From Xanthomonas arboricola pv. populi (GTDB lineage: Bacteria > Pseudomonadota > Gammaproteobacteria > Xanthomonadales > Xanthomonadaceae): DNA of 64,000 nucleotides. The stretch lies in assembly GCF_002939945.1 (NCBI RefSeq), contig NZ_MDEB01000004.1, forward strand, positions 186,001 through 250,000, given 5' to 3'. Shown here in pieces: positions 8,432 to 16,702 of the stretch; position 1 is the first letter of the stretch; the number at the start of each line of letters is the position of its first letter. Position numbers and translations under genes: made by a program. Below the pieces are notes generated by a model. The model was not told the DNA's origin. It saw only the letters and a program-made list of their open reading frames with translations, and did not search any database.

Positions 8432-9358
8432 ATGCCGCTGCGTAACGTCTGTGTGCTTTTGCTGCTGCTCACCGCATCCGGGCTGCAGGCACAACCGCAT
8501 CCCGGCCCCGGCACCCAGCTGGCGCAGGTGCGCAGCGACGATGGCCAGACGCTGGCAGTGTGGTCGCGCGTCCCGGCGCAGCCGCGCGGCGCGATCCTGC
8601 TGGTGCATGGGCGTACTTGGAGTGCGTTGCCCAATTTCGATCTGCAGGTTCCCGACGAACCGCGCGATGCGCGCTCGGTGCTGGCGGCATTGGCGCAGGC
8701 CGGTTATGCGGCCTATGCGGTCGATCTGCGCGGCTACGGCGGCAGCGCGCGCGATCGCAGCGGCTGGAACACGCCCGCGCGCGCAGTGGCCGATGTCAGT
8801 GCGGTGCTGAGCTGGGTCGCCCGCCAGCACCCGCAGCTGCCGCCGCCGGCGTTGCTCGGTTATTCCAATGGCGCGCGGGTGGCGCTGCTGCTCGGCCAGC
8901 AACATCCGCAGGCGCTGTCGGCGCTGGTGCTGTACGGCTTCCCGGACGATGTCGACGCAGCTGCCGACGCCACCCCGGCGCCCGCGCAGCCATTGCGCGC
9001 GCGCACCACGGCCGCAGCGGCCGGCGAGGATTTCATCACCGCCAACGCCGCACCGCCCGGCGTGCGTGCGGCCTATGTGGCACAGGCGGTGTCGGCCGAC
9101 CCGGTGCGCACCGACTGGCGCGCGATGGAGCAGTTCGCCTTCCAGCCCGAGCAGGTGACGACGCTGCCGGTATTGCTGCTGCGTGGTGTCGACGATCCCA
9201 TCGCGACCCAGTCGGACAACGCCCACCTGTACGCACGTCTGCGCAGCGAAGATCGCAGCTGGGTCACGCTGCCGCACGCCGATCACGTGGCGCACGTCGA
9301 GGACACCCATGCGGCCTGGGTGGATGCGGTGGTGAGCTTCCTGCGCCGGCCGCGCTGA
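8432..9358 (+). CDS. Exported alpha/beta hydrolase
   Basis: This 308-residue protein begins with a signal peptide (MPLRNVCVLLLLLTASGLQA, probable cleavage after LQA), so it should act in the periplasm or outside. The hydrolase core shows an ILLVHGRTWSA oxyanion region, nucleophile motif GYSNGA, and late Asp (RGVDDPIA) and His (ADHVAHVE) candidates. An in-frame start at 8285 would hide the signal peptide, so I reject it. Substrate is unknown. It lies downstream of pcaC in the same direction but 265 bp away, so its membership of the pca operon is doubtful. Confidence 0.75.
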   Translation: MPLRNVCVLLLLLTASGLQAQPHPGPGTQLAQVRSDDGQTLAVWSRVPAQPRGAILLVHGRTWSALPNFDLQVPDEPRDARSVLAALAQAGYAAYAVDLRGYGGSARDRSGWNTPARAVADVSAVLSWVARQHPQLPPPALLGYSNGARVALLLGQQHPQALSALVLYGFPDDVDAAADATPAPAQPLRARTTAAAAGEDFITANAAPPGVRAAYVAQAVSADPVRTDWRAMEQFAFQPEQVTTLPVLLLRGVDDPIATQSDNAHLYARLRSEDRSWVTLPHADHVAHVEDTHAAWVDAVVSFLRRPR

Positions 9359-9374
9359 GCACGCCCGCCACCCA

Positions 9375-10232
9375 CTAACTCAACAACGCACCCAGCCGCT
9401 GCGCCGCCTGCTTCAACGGCTCCAGCAGCGTCTGCATCGTCTGCAGGCTCACGCGCCCGGCCTGGGCGCCGATGTTGAGCGCGGCGATCACCTCGCCGCG
9501 CAGGTTGCGCACCGGCACCGCGATCGAGCGCAGGCCGATTTCCAGTTCCTGGTCGGTCAGGCACATGCCTTCGCGGCGCGTGCGTGCCAGCACTTCCAGC
9601 AGTGCAGAGGCCTGGGTCACGGTGCGGTCGGTACGCGGGCGCAGCGTGGTGCGCTCCAGGTACGCCTGCAAGGTGTCGCCGGGCAGGGCGGCCAACAGGA
9701 CGCGGCCCATCGAGGTGCAGTAGGCCGGCAGGCGTGTGCCCGGGCGCAGCCCGATCGACATGATGCGCACCGTCTCCGCGCGTGCCACGTACAGCAGGTC
9801 GTCGCCGTCCAGCACACCCAGCGAACAGGATTCGTGCAACTGGTCGCGCAGGCCGTCCAGCACCGGCTGCGCCGCCGCAGTCATCGACGAAGACGCCGCA
9901 TAGGCGCCGCCGATCCCCAGCACGCGCGGCAGCAGTACGTAGCCGCGGCCCTGCTCGCCGACATAGCCCAGCCTGGCCAGGGTATGCAGCACCCGCCGCA
10001 CCGCCGCGCGCGAGATGCCGGTCTCCAGGCTGATCTGCGACATCGTCACCTCGCGCGCGTGCTGGGCGAACACGCTCAGCACCACCAGCCCGCGGCCCAG
10101 CGAGGTCATGAAGTCCGGGTCGCCCTGGGCCGCGGCGATCTGCTGCATCAACTCATGCGGCAGGCCGCGTTCGCTACCGGTGGTGGCCACGGCGGCGGGG
10201 CGTTTGCGGCGGCTGGAGGCGGGCTCGGGCAT
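9375..10232 (-). CDS. pcaR: IclR-family transcriptional regulator of the PcaR/PcaU/PobR group
   Basis: The 285-residue protein has an N-terminal winged helix-turn-helix (VTMSQISLETGISRAAVRRVL) and a C-terminal IclR effector domain with LPAYCTSMGRVLLAALP. It matches the PcaR/PcaU/PobR group that binds beta-ketoadipate-pathway intermediates. It converges on the pca operon region and presumably controls it. I chose ATG 10232 (MPEPASSRRKRP). An upstream in-frame start at 10313 would place the N-terminus across the promoter repeats. Family is sure; the exact effector is inferred. Confidence 0.82.
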   Translation of the reverse strand: MPEPASSRRKRPAAVATTGSERGLPHELMQQIAAAQGDPDFMTSLGRGLVVLSVFAQHAREVTMSQISLETGISRAAVRRVLHTLARLGYVGEQGRGYVLLPRVLGIGGAYAASSSMTAAAQPVLDGLRDQLHESCSLGVLDGDDLLYVARAETVRIMSIGLRPGTRLPAYCTSMGRVLLAALPGDTLQAYLERTTLRPRTDRTVTQASALLEVLARTRREGMCLTDQELEIGLRSIAVPVRNLRGEVIAALNIGAQAGRVSLQTMQTLLEPLKQAAQRLGALLS

Positions 10233-10263
10233 CGGATCGCGGGCTGGACGGGTCCATGCATGG

Positions 10264-10322
10264 TAAGCGCTCACGCCGATGCATGCGCCCGGTCGCAGCT
10301 TGTGCCCGGACATGTAAGCGCT
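10264..10322. promoter_or_regulatory. Paired TAAGCGCT motifs in the divergent pcaR / RIO kinase promoter
   Basis: TAAGCGCT occurs at 10264-10271 and 10315-10322, each flanked on the left by AT(G)G/ATG and on the right by (T)CAC. The spacing is 51 bp. AGCGCT is itself palindromic. The pair lies between the start of the IclR gene (10232) and that of the kinase (10380), so it may be an autoregulatory operator. No binding data exist for it here. Confidence 0.45.
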
Positions 10323-10379
10323 TCACCCTGGTTGCCGCATAATCGCTGCTGGTTTGTTTCGGATCGGTCCCCTTAGTCC

Positions 10380-11240
10380 ATGAAAACCCCCAAGGGCCTG
10401 CAACCGCTGATCGACGACGGCATCATCGACGAAGTGTTGCGACCACTGAAGAGCGGCAAGGAAGCATCCGTCTACGTGGTCAGCACAGGCGCCGACATCC
10501 TGTGCGCCAAGGTCTACAAGGACATGGCGCAACGTAGCTTCCAGGCGCGCGTGCAATATCAGGAAGGCCGTAAAGTGCGTGGCAGCCGCCAGGCGCGCGC
10601 GATGGGCAAGGCCACCAAGTTCGGCCGGCGCGAAGCCGAGACCGCGTGGAAGAACACCGAAGCCGAGGTGCTCTACCAACTGATGGACGCCAGCGTGCAT
10701 GTGCCCAAGCCGCGCGGCTATTTCCACGGCGTGCTGCTGATGGACCTGGTCACCGACGAGGCCGGCCACAGCGCGCCGCGGCTGGGCGAAGTGGACCTGG
10801 AGCCGGAGCAGGCACGCAGCTTCCACACCAGCCTGATCGGCGATGTGGTCAAGATGCTGTCGCTGGGCCTGGTGCATGGCGATCTGTCCGAATACAACGT
10901 ACTGGTCTCGCCCGAGGGCCCGGTGTTGATCGATTTCCCGCAGGTGGTCAGTGCTGCCGGCAACAATGCCGCGCGCGACATGCTGCTGCGCGACGTGCAC
11001 AACCTGCGCGACTGTCTCGGCCGCTTCGCCCCGGAGTTGCTGGAAACCCATTACGGCGAAGAGATGTGGGCACTGTTCGAAAAGGGCGAGCTGCGCCCGG
11101 ACAGCGTGCTGAGCGGACGCTTCAAGTTCGACACCCGCCGCGCCGACGTGCGTGCCATCCGTGCCTCGATCGAGGACTCACGTCAGGAAAACCTGATCCG
11201 TCAGCAAGGCCGCGAGGCCGCTGCCGAGGACGAAGACTAG
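10380..11240 (+). CDS. RIO-type atypical serine/threonine protein kinase
   Basis: The 286-residue protein is a bacterial RIO-family kinase. Visible elements are the ATP-loop segment SGKEASVYV, lysine K44 (LCAKVYKD), the catalytic loop VHGDLSEYNVLV with D168 and N173, and the metal-binding IDFPQ with D185 in place of the DFG of ordinary kinases. In eukaryotes and archaea RIO kinases mature ribosomal subunits; the bacterial role is poorly known. The C-terminus is acidic. It is monocistronic, divergent from the IclR gene. Confidence 0.88.
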   Translation: MKTPKGLQPLIDDGIIDEVLRPLKSGKEASVYVVSTGADILCAKVYKDMAQRSFQARVQYQEGRKVRGSRQARAMGKATKFGRREAETAWKNTEAEVLYQLMDASVHVPKPRGYFHGVLLMDLVTDEAGHSAPRLGEVDLEPEQARSFHTSLIGDVVKMLSLGLVHGDLSEYNVLVSPEGPVLIDFPQVVSAAGNNAARDMLLRDVHNLRDCLGRFAPELLETHYGEEMWALFEKGELRPDSVLSGRFKFDTRRADVRAIRASIEDSRQENLIRQQGREAAAEDED

Positions 11241-11573
11241 ACCGCCGTTGCGGTTCGTGCGCTATTCGGCGCGACAGCAGCGCCACGCCTGGAGCGCTGC
11301 CGGCATGCACCGCTCATGGTCGTCAGACAGTTGCGCGCGGATGCAAGCACGCAGACGCGATGCAGCGCAGCAAAAAACAAACGGATGCCGTTTGCGCAAC
11401 TGTTCGCCAAGCGCGCGTCAGGCATCGCCGCTGCAACCGCACGCATCGGCAGCACCGGTTTCTGCGGTGCTGTGGCGCAAATCCGCAACGTCATTGAAAT
11501 GATTGATGACATTTAATGGTGATTGATCATCAGTATCTGGCAGGCTCAGCCATCGTCTTCCGGAGCGTCCGTC
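11241..11573. other. 333-bp interval with an AT-rich promoter-like patch before the esterase gene
   Basis: No gene is apparent. The last 90 bases (about 11490-11535) are AT-rich and hold repeated ATTGAT motifs (within GATTGATGAC and GATTGATCATC), plausible as promoter or operator elements for the hydrolase gene at 11574. Confidence 0.4.
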
Positions 11574-12524
11574 ATGTCGTTTGATCCCGATGTCGTGCGC
11601 CTGTTTGCCCAGCTCCAACACGCCGCTCAACCACCGATGGAAACCCTGCCGATCGAGGGCGCACGCGCAATGATGCGTGCACTCGGCGCGCAGCTGGGTT
11701 TCCCACGTGTAGAGATGGCCGAAGTGCGCGATCTGCAGGCCGGCACCGCTGCCGGCACGGTGCGCCTGCGCCTGTATCGCCCGTCCGGGCTGGCCGCCGG
11801 TCCGGCCCCGACCTGCCTGTTCGTGCACGGCGGCGGTGGTGTGGTGGGCGACCTCGACTCCCATGACGACGTCTGCCGGCAACTGGCGGCGCGCGCCGGC
11901 TGCCAGCTGCTGGCGATCGACTATCGCCTGGCACCGGAACATCCCGCGCCGGCCGGCGTGGAGGACGTGATTGCGACCCTGCACTGGCTGGTTGCCCGAC
12001 CCGACGCGGTCAATGCCGATGTACAGCGCCTGGCAGTGGCTGGCGACAGTATCGGCGGGGCCATGGCCGCGCGCGACGCCGGGATCGCGTTGCGCTGCCA
12101 GGTGCTGGTGTATCCACGCACCGATGCGCGCGAGGACAACGGGCAGTATCCGTCGCGATTGCACAATGCGGGCGTGCCGCCGCTGACGATAGAGGCGGTG
12201 CGCTTCTTCAAAAGTCATCTGTTGCCCGACCCCGCCGTTGCACAGGACTGGCGCGTCTCGCCGATGCTGGCGCCGGAGGTGGCCGGGGTTGCGTCCGCGC
12301 TGATCATCGTGGGCGATCGCGACATGCTCTACGACGAAGGACGCAGCTATGCCGAACGTCTGCGCGCCGCTGGCGTGGAAGTCACCCTGCACAGCTTTCC
12401 CGGCATGATCCACGGCTTCATCAATATGGGCGGGGTCCTGCGCGCCGCCGGCGAAACGCTGGAGATGGCGGCACTGGTGCTGCGTCAGCGCTTGCTGCCC
12501 GCCATCGAGCGCAGGGCGGCGTAA
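11574..12524 (+). CDS. Alpha/beta hydrolase of the hormone-sensitive-lipase (HSL) family
   Basis: The 316-residue cytosolic esterase has the HSL oxyanion motif HGGG (85-88), the nucleophile motif GDSIGG (S159; the usual GDSAGG with Ile for Ala), an aspartate in VGDRDMLYDEG and a histidine in MIHGFIN. It would hydrolyse short-chain or aryl esters. The start ATG 11574 (MSFDPDVVRL) is the family-typical start; the frame is open further upstream. It converges on the DUF2490 gene. Confidence 0.82.
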   Translation: MSFDPDVVRLFAQLQHAAQPPMETLPIEGARAMMRALGAQLGFPRVEMAEVRDLQAGTAAGTVRLRLYRPSGLAAGPAPTCLFVHGGGGVVGDLDSHDDVCRQLAARAGCQLLAIDYRLAPEHPAPAGVEDVIATLHWLVARPDAVNADVQRLAVAGDSIGGAMAARDAGIALRCQVLVYPRTDAREDNGQYPSRLHNAGVPPLTIEAVRFFKSHLLPDPAVAQDWRVSPMLAPEVAGVASALIIVGDRDMLYDEGRSYAERLRAAGVEVTLHSFPGMIHGFINMGGVLRAAGETLEMAALVLRQRLLPAIERRAA

Positions 12525-12662
12525 GGGCGTGCGGCAGGCGTGTGCCATGCGCGGCTGCCGCAGCGCTGCAGCCATGGCCTCATGCAGGTCACCGACGCCG
12601 GGAAACGACGATCAAGGCCCGCACTCACCGCACGACCGCTCGCTACGTGTTGTTAGCCGCTC

Positions 12663-13373
12663 TCAGAAGTTGAAGCGGAACGTGGTCATCAGCACGTGGT
12701 TTTCGCGGTCCACCGTGCGGGTATTGACGAACTGATTCAGATAGCCGATGTCGACATTGGCGATGTCGTTGAACTTCCAGTTGATGCCGACGAAGACGCG
12801 GTTCTGGTCGAGACCGCGACGCGCCCCCCATTCGGTCTGATCGAGATTGACGAACAGTTCGTTGAACGCCACCCACGACAGTTGCGGAGACAAGGCACTG
12901 GGCCGGACGGCCCTGATCATCTGGCGCACCCGATACCCTTCGTCGCTGAAACCTTCGCGGTGACGCTGCTCCAGACGCGTGCGACTGGTCATGGTGATAT
13001 TTGCAATCGGATCGAACTGATATTGAAACTGTCCCCACCAGCGATTCTCGCGGTTGGAGGATTGCCCGGCCGGGTGGCTGATGATGGTGTCGTAGCCCAT
13101 CCAAACACTGGCCTTGGGATTGAGCCGGTAAAACACCGCAGGGCGCAGGATCAATTGATCGAACTGTTCGCCCTCTTCGCGCCAGCGTGGATGCACATCC
13201 ATGCTCCAGTACAGGTTTTCGACCGGCAGCTTGCCCTGGGCATACACGCTCAGCCAGTAACGCCCGTCTTCTTCGGTCTGCGCGGCCGCGTGCGAGGTGC
13301 CGCCCAGCATCAGCAGGAGGGCGGGACAGGCGATTCGGCAGGTTGGCCTCAGCAGGGCGCGCAGTGGGTTCAT
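12663..13373 (-). CDS. DUF2490 protein, predicted outer-membrane beta-barrel
   Basis: The 236-residue protein has an N-terminal signal peptide (ending near SHAAAQ) and then alternating aromatic/polar strands ending in a terminal phenylalanine (TTFRFNF), as in outer-membrane barrels. The pattern RWREEGEQFDQLILRPAVFY is typical of DUF2490. Function is unknown. I chose ATG 13373, where the signal peptide starts; the frame extends upstream without homology. Confidence 0.75.
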   Translation of the reverse strand: MNPLRALLRPTCRIACPALLLMLGGTSHAAAQTEEDGRYWLSVYAQGKLPVENLYWSMDVHPRWREEGEQFDQLILRPAVFYRLNPKASVWMGYDTIISHPAGQSSNRENRWWGQFQYQFDPIANITMTSRTRLEQRHREGFSDEGYRVRQMIRAVRPSALSPQLSWVAFNELFVNLDQTEWGARRGLDQNRVFVGINWKFNDIANVDIGYLNQFVNTRTVDRENHVLMTTFRFNF

Positions 13374-13592
13374 GAACAGGACGTCGTCAGTGGTGCCGGA
13401 GCATACCAACTCTGTCGCGACCTCCATCAAACTTCCCGGCATCGCCCATGCGATGCCGACGTGTGGGTTCGCATGCGGCGACATGGCGTCGCGCTGTGAC
13501 ATCTGCTGACAATCAGCCACGCGTTTTCAGCGTGTAACCGCAGGGGTTCGAACAGACCGCCGACATTCACCTGCCCGCGCCTGGGCGGGCGC

Positions 13593-15497
13593 TTACGCCA
13601 CCTGGCTGCGGCGCGCCCGTTCCAGATGCACCAGCAGCAGCGAGATCGCCGCCGGCGTCATGCCGGGAATGCGTTGCGCCTGGCCGATGCTTTGCGGGCG
13701 CACGCGTTCGAGTTTCTGCTGCACTTCGTTCGACAACCCGCGCACGCCGGCATAATCGAATCCTTCCGGGATCGGCGTGGTTTCATGGCGCTGCTGACGC
13801 GCGATGTCGCCGCGTTGGCGATCCAGGTAACCGGCGTACTTGACGCTGATCTCCACTTGCTCGGCTACCTGCGCATCGTCCACGCCCGGCCCCAGCGTCG
13901 GCACGCGCATCAAGGTGGCGTAGTTGAGTTCGGGGCGCTTGATCAGGTCCAGCGCGTTGGTTTCGCGGCTCACCGACACGCCCAGGGTCTGGGCCACGTC
14001 GCGGCCCAGCGCATTGCCCGGGGTCGCCCATAGCGCCGACAAGCGCGCGCTTTCGCGCTGCACCGCCTCCTGCTTGGCGGAAAACCGCGCCCAGCGCGCA
14101 TCGTCGACCAGACCCATCGCGCGGCCGACGCCGGTCAGGCGCGCATCGGCGTTGTCCTCGCGCAGCTGCAGCCGGTATTCGGCGCGGCTGGTGAACATGC
14201 GATACGGCTCGGTGGTGCCGTGGGTGATCAGATCGTCCACCAGCACGCCCAGGTAGGCCTCGTCGCGGCGCGGCGACCATGCCGGTAATCCCTGCACATG
14301 CCGCGCGGCATTGAGCCCGGCCAGCAGGCCCTGTGCGGCGGCCTCCTCGTAACCGGTGGTGCCGTTGATCTGGCCGGCGAAGAACAGCCCGCCCACCGCC
14401 TTGGTTTCCAGCGAGGCCTTGAGCCCGCGCGGGTCGAAGAAGTCGTATTCGATCGCGTAGCCGGGGCGGGTGATATGCGCCTGCGCAAACCCGTGGATCG
14501 AGCGCACCAGCGCCAGCTGCACGTCGAACGGCAGCGAGGTGGAGATGCCGTTGGGATAGATCTCGGCCACCTCCAGGCCTTCGGGCTCGACGAAGATCTG
14601 GTGGCTGGTCTTCTCGGCAAAGCGCACCACCTTGTCTTCGATCGACGGGCAGTAACGCGGGCCGATGCCTTCGATCTGCCCCGAATACAGCGGCGAGCGA
14701 TGCAGCGCGCTGCGGATGATGTCGTGGGTCTGCTCGGTGGTCTGGGTGATCCAGCAGCTGACCTGGCGCGGGTGATCGCTGAGCTGGCCCATGAACGACA
14801 TCACCGGCAGCGGATCGTCGCCGGGTTGTTCGGCCATCACGCCGTAGTCGAGCGTGCGCCCGTCGATGCGCGGCGGGGTACCGGTCTTGAGTCGGTCGAT
14901 CGCGAACGGCCGCTCGCGCAGCCGCGCGGCCAGCGTGGTGGCCGGCGGGTCGCCCATGCGTCCGGCCGCGTACTGGGTTTCGCCGACATGGATCTTGCCG
15001 GCCAGGAAGGTGCCGGCGGTCAGCACCACCGCCGGCGCTTCGAAGCGCAGCCCGGTCTGGGTGATCACGCCGCGCACGCTGTCGGCTTCGGCAGCGCCGT
15101 GGTGGATGATCAGGTCGTCCACCGCCGCCTGGAACACGGTCAGGTTGGGCTGCGCCTCGACGATGCTGCGGATCGCGTTGCGGTAGAGGTTGCGGTCGGC
15201 CTGGCAACGGGTGGCGCGCACCGCCGGCCCCTTGGAGGCATTGAGCGTGCGCCACTGGATGCCGGCCTGATCCGCCGCGCGTGCCATCGCCCCGCCCAGC
15301 GCGTCGATCTCCTTGACCAGATGGCCCTTGCCGATCCCGCCAATGGCCGGGTTGCAGCTCATCGCGCCCACTGTCTCGATGTTGTGGGTCAACAGCAACG
15401 TGCGTGCACCGGCGCGCGCGGAGGCCAGCGCCGCTTCGGTGCCGGCATGGCCGCCGCCGATCACGATGACGTCGTAGCGATAGAAGGTATCGGACAT
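13593..15497 (-). CDS. mnmG: tRNA uridine-5-carboxymethylaminomethyl modification enzyme MnmG (GidA)
   Basis: The 634-residue FAD enzyme works with MnmE to modify wobble uridine 34 of several tRNAs. The FAD-binding motif [20 protein letters not shown] is at residues 12-31. [20 protein letters not shown] and the C-terminal GASID-type region [16 protein letters not shown] are diagnostic. Length is normal. It stands alone, with no mnmE or rsmG beside it. A perfect Clp/CRP-type site lies 84-99 bp upstream of the start codon and could influence it. Confidence 0.97.
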   Translation of the reverse strand: MSDTFYRYDVIVIGGGHAGTEAALASARAGARTLLLTHNIETVGAMSCNPAIGGIGKGHLVKEIDALGGAMARAADQAGIQWRTLNASKGPAVRATRCQADRNLYRNAIRSIVEAQPNLTVFQAAVDDLIIHHGAAEADSVRGVITQTGLRFEAPAVVLTAGTFLAGKIHVGETQYAAGRMGDPPATTLAARLRERPFAIDRLKTGTPPRIDGRTLDYGVMAEQPGDDPLPVMSFMGQLSDHPRQVSCWITQTTEQTHDIIRSALHRSPLYSGQIEGIGPRYCPSIEDKVVRFAEKTSHQIFVEPEGLEVAEIYPNGISTSLPFDVQLALVRSIHGFAQAHITRPGYAIEYDFFDPRGLKASLETKAVGGLFFAGQINGTTGYEEAAAQGLLAGLNAARHVQGLPAWSPRRDEAYLGVLVDDLITHGTTEPYRMFTSRAEYRLQLREDNADARLTGVGRAMGLVDDARWARFSAKQEAVQRESARLSALWATPGNALGRDVAQTLGVSVSRETNALDLIKRPELNYATLMRVPTLGPGVDDAQVAEQVEISVKYAGYLDRQRGDIARQQRHETTPIPEGFDYAGVRGLSNEVQQKLERVRPQSIGQAQRIPGMTPAAISLLLVHLERARRSQVA

Positions 15498-15580
15498 GGG
15501 CGTGGACCAGGAGCAGAAGGAAGTTGGCGGCCGCGAAAGTATCGGCTGAAGGGCGGGTTAGGTCACGAAACCACTAAAAT

Positions 15581-15596
15581 TGTGACGTGTATCACA
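15581..15596. promoter_or_regulatory. Perfect Clp/CRP-type binding site (TGTGA-N6-TCACA)
   Basis: TGTGA at 15581-15585 and TCACA at 15592-15596 are separated by six bases, exactly the CRP consensus. In Xanthomonas the CRP homologue Clp, which is inhibited by cyclic di-GMP, recognises this consensus. The site lies between mnmG (minus strand) and a rightward candidate transcription unit. A rightward promoter TTGAAC-N17-CATGTT (15600-15628) would put the site about 46 bp upstream of the start, suited to activation. Confidence 0.7.
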
Positions 15597-15634
15597 TTAT
15601 TGAACAGTGGCACTCAAGTTGGCATGTTCCGTGC

Positions 15635-15766
15635 GGATATCCCTACTGCACCCGTCGTGGCATTGCGACATGGGCGCAAGGCTGGAATTGGAACAGGGGC
15701 CAGCCACGCGTGCGATGGGGTAGCGTAAGGGTCGGTAGTCGGGGGACTGCCGACCCTTATTTTTTT
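15635..15766 (+). ncRNA. Candidate small RNA downstream of a Clp site
   Basis: A rightward transcript of about 130 nt is proposed from the promoter candidate at 15600-15628 to the strong terminator at 15726-15766. It has an internal stem GGCTGG/CCAGCC (15680-15685 with 15700-15705). No protein of known family is encoded, although a 34-codon frame runs from ATG 15624 to a TAA at 15726. The start is inferred and the transcript has not been demonstrated. Confidence 0.4.
15726..15766 (+). terminator. Strong intrinsic terminator, rightward
   Basis: TAAGGGTCGG (15726-15735) and CCGACCCTTA (15750-15759) pair perfectly, and the inner AGTC/GACT extends the stem. Seven Ts follow (15760-15766). No annotated protein gene precedes it on the plus strand, so it implies an unrecognised transcript. 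Confidence 0.85.
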
Positions 15767-15839
15767 CTGCGATCCAATGCCAGCACGGCCCAGCCTGCTC
15801 GCACGGGTATCCCCAGCTGCGGCACGGCAGACCAGACGA

Positions 15840-15879
15840 CAAAACATAAAGCCCCGGCATGCCGGGGCTTTATGTTTTG
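15840..15879. terminator. 40-nt perfect palindrome, likely bidirectional terminator
   Basis: The sequence reads identically on both strands from 15840 to 15879, with GCCCCGGCATGCCGGGGC at the core and A/T-rich tails giving T-runs in both directions. It could terminate transcription from either side. The perfect symmetry over 20 bp per arm is unusual and might also serve a protein dimer. Confidence 0.7.
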
Positions 15880-15886
15880 GAGGCGC

Positions 15887-15940
15887 CGATATCCGACAGG
15901 GCCGGAACAGGGGGGATCCAGATTTCCCTGTCGGACATCG
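15887..15940. repeat. 15-bp inverted repeat with a 24-nt loop
   Basis: Arms 15887-15901 and 15926-15940 (core TCCGACAGGG / CCCTGTCGGA) pair with one mismatch. It lies just after the 40-nt palindrome in DNA with no recognisable gene. The remaining bases to 16077 show nothing I can assign. Confidence 0.6.
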
Positions 15941-16077
15941 ACATAAGTCGGTCAGTGAAACGGGTCAGGTCAAAAAATGACGTGGCAGGTCACACAGAGC
16001 ACCTAGCTTGCAACCAAGTGCCGGCTGAACGCAAGCCCCCAACATCCCCATTTGTGGGCCACGTCGCAGTCAGCACC

Positions 16078-16545
16078 TCAGGGAATCTGCTCACGCGTGT
16101 TGCGTGGCGCGGTCTGCCGTTGAATCTCCCGGATCACCCGCGGCGGAGCACCGATGCGGGGCGGCGGCCGCGACGGCGGAGCGCCGGTCGCCGGTGGGCG
16201 GTTGGGCTGTTGCGGGCGCGGCCCGTTGGGACGCGGGCCATTGTTGAACGAGCCATTTGGACGTGGTGGCCGGTACTGCGGGCGCCGATCGTTCTGGCGA
16301 TAGTAATAGCCACCGCCGCCGCGGTAGACCGGATACACCGGGTAGTCGTACAGCCCGATCGACCCTGCGCCATACGGGTTGCCGTACGGGTTGCCGTAGG
16401 AATACGGCGAGTACCCCGGCGGGTAGCGATACTGCACCGCAGGCGCGCCGCGGTAATAGCCGCCCGACCCAGCGCCGGTGTAGTCGTAGGTTGCGCAGCC
16501 GCCCAGGGCCAACAGCCCGGCGGCGAAGATCAGACGGAATTTCAT
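16078..16545 (-). CDS. Lipoprotein with Tyr/Gly-rich and Pro-rich regions
   Basis: The 155-residue protein begins with a lipoprotein signal peptide and lipobox LGGC (C17 in LLALGGCATYDY), so it should be anchored in the outer or inner membrane. The mature part is low complexity: Tyr/Gly/Pro-rich with repeats such as GNPYGNPYG up to about residue 80, then Pro/Arg/Asn-rich to the end. No catalytic domain is visible. Function is unknown. Confidence 0.75.
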   Translation of the reverse strand: MKFRLIFAAGLLALGGCATYDYTGAGSGGYYRGAPAVQYRYPPGYSPYSYGNPYGNPYGAGSIGLYDYPVYPVYRGGGGYYYRQNDRRPQYRPPRPNGSFNNGPRPNGPRPQQPNRPPATGAPPSRPPPRIGAPPRVIREIQRQTAPRNTREQIP

Positions 16546-16702
16546 CGATGGTGCCCTCCTGCAACCATGGTGTCACTTTCGAGCCGATGCATTGAATCGG
16601 TCCTTAACTGTGCCGCAATGTGGCGCTTCTGCATCGATCCAGCATGCGCGGGCACTGCGCCTGCAGCCGTGAAGGCGGGGGCGATACGTTAATCTTGCAG
16701 GC

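Noticed and set aside
15608-15624. Sigma-54-like box TGGCAC-N5-TTGGCA upstream of the candidate small RNA
   Set aside because: The -12 element has GG where GC is required at the proper spacing (GC comes one base late), so it fails the essential GG-N10-GC rule.
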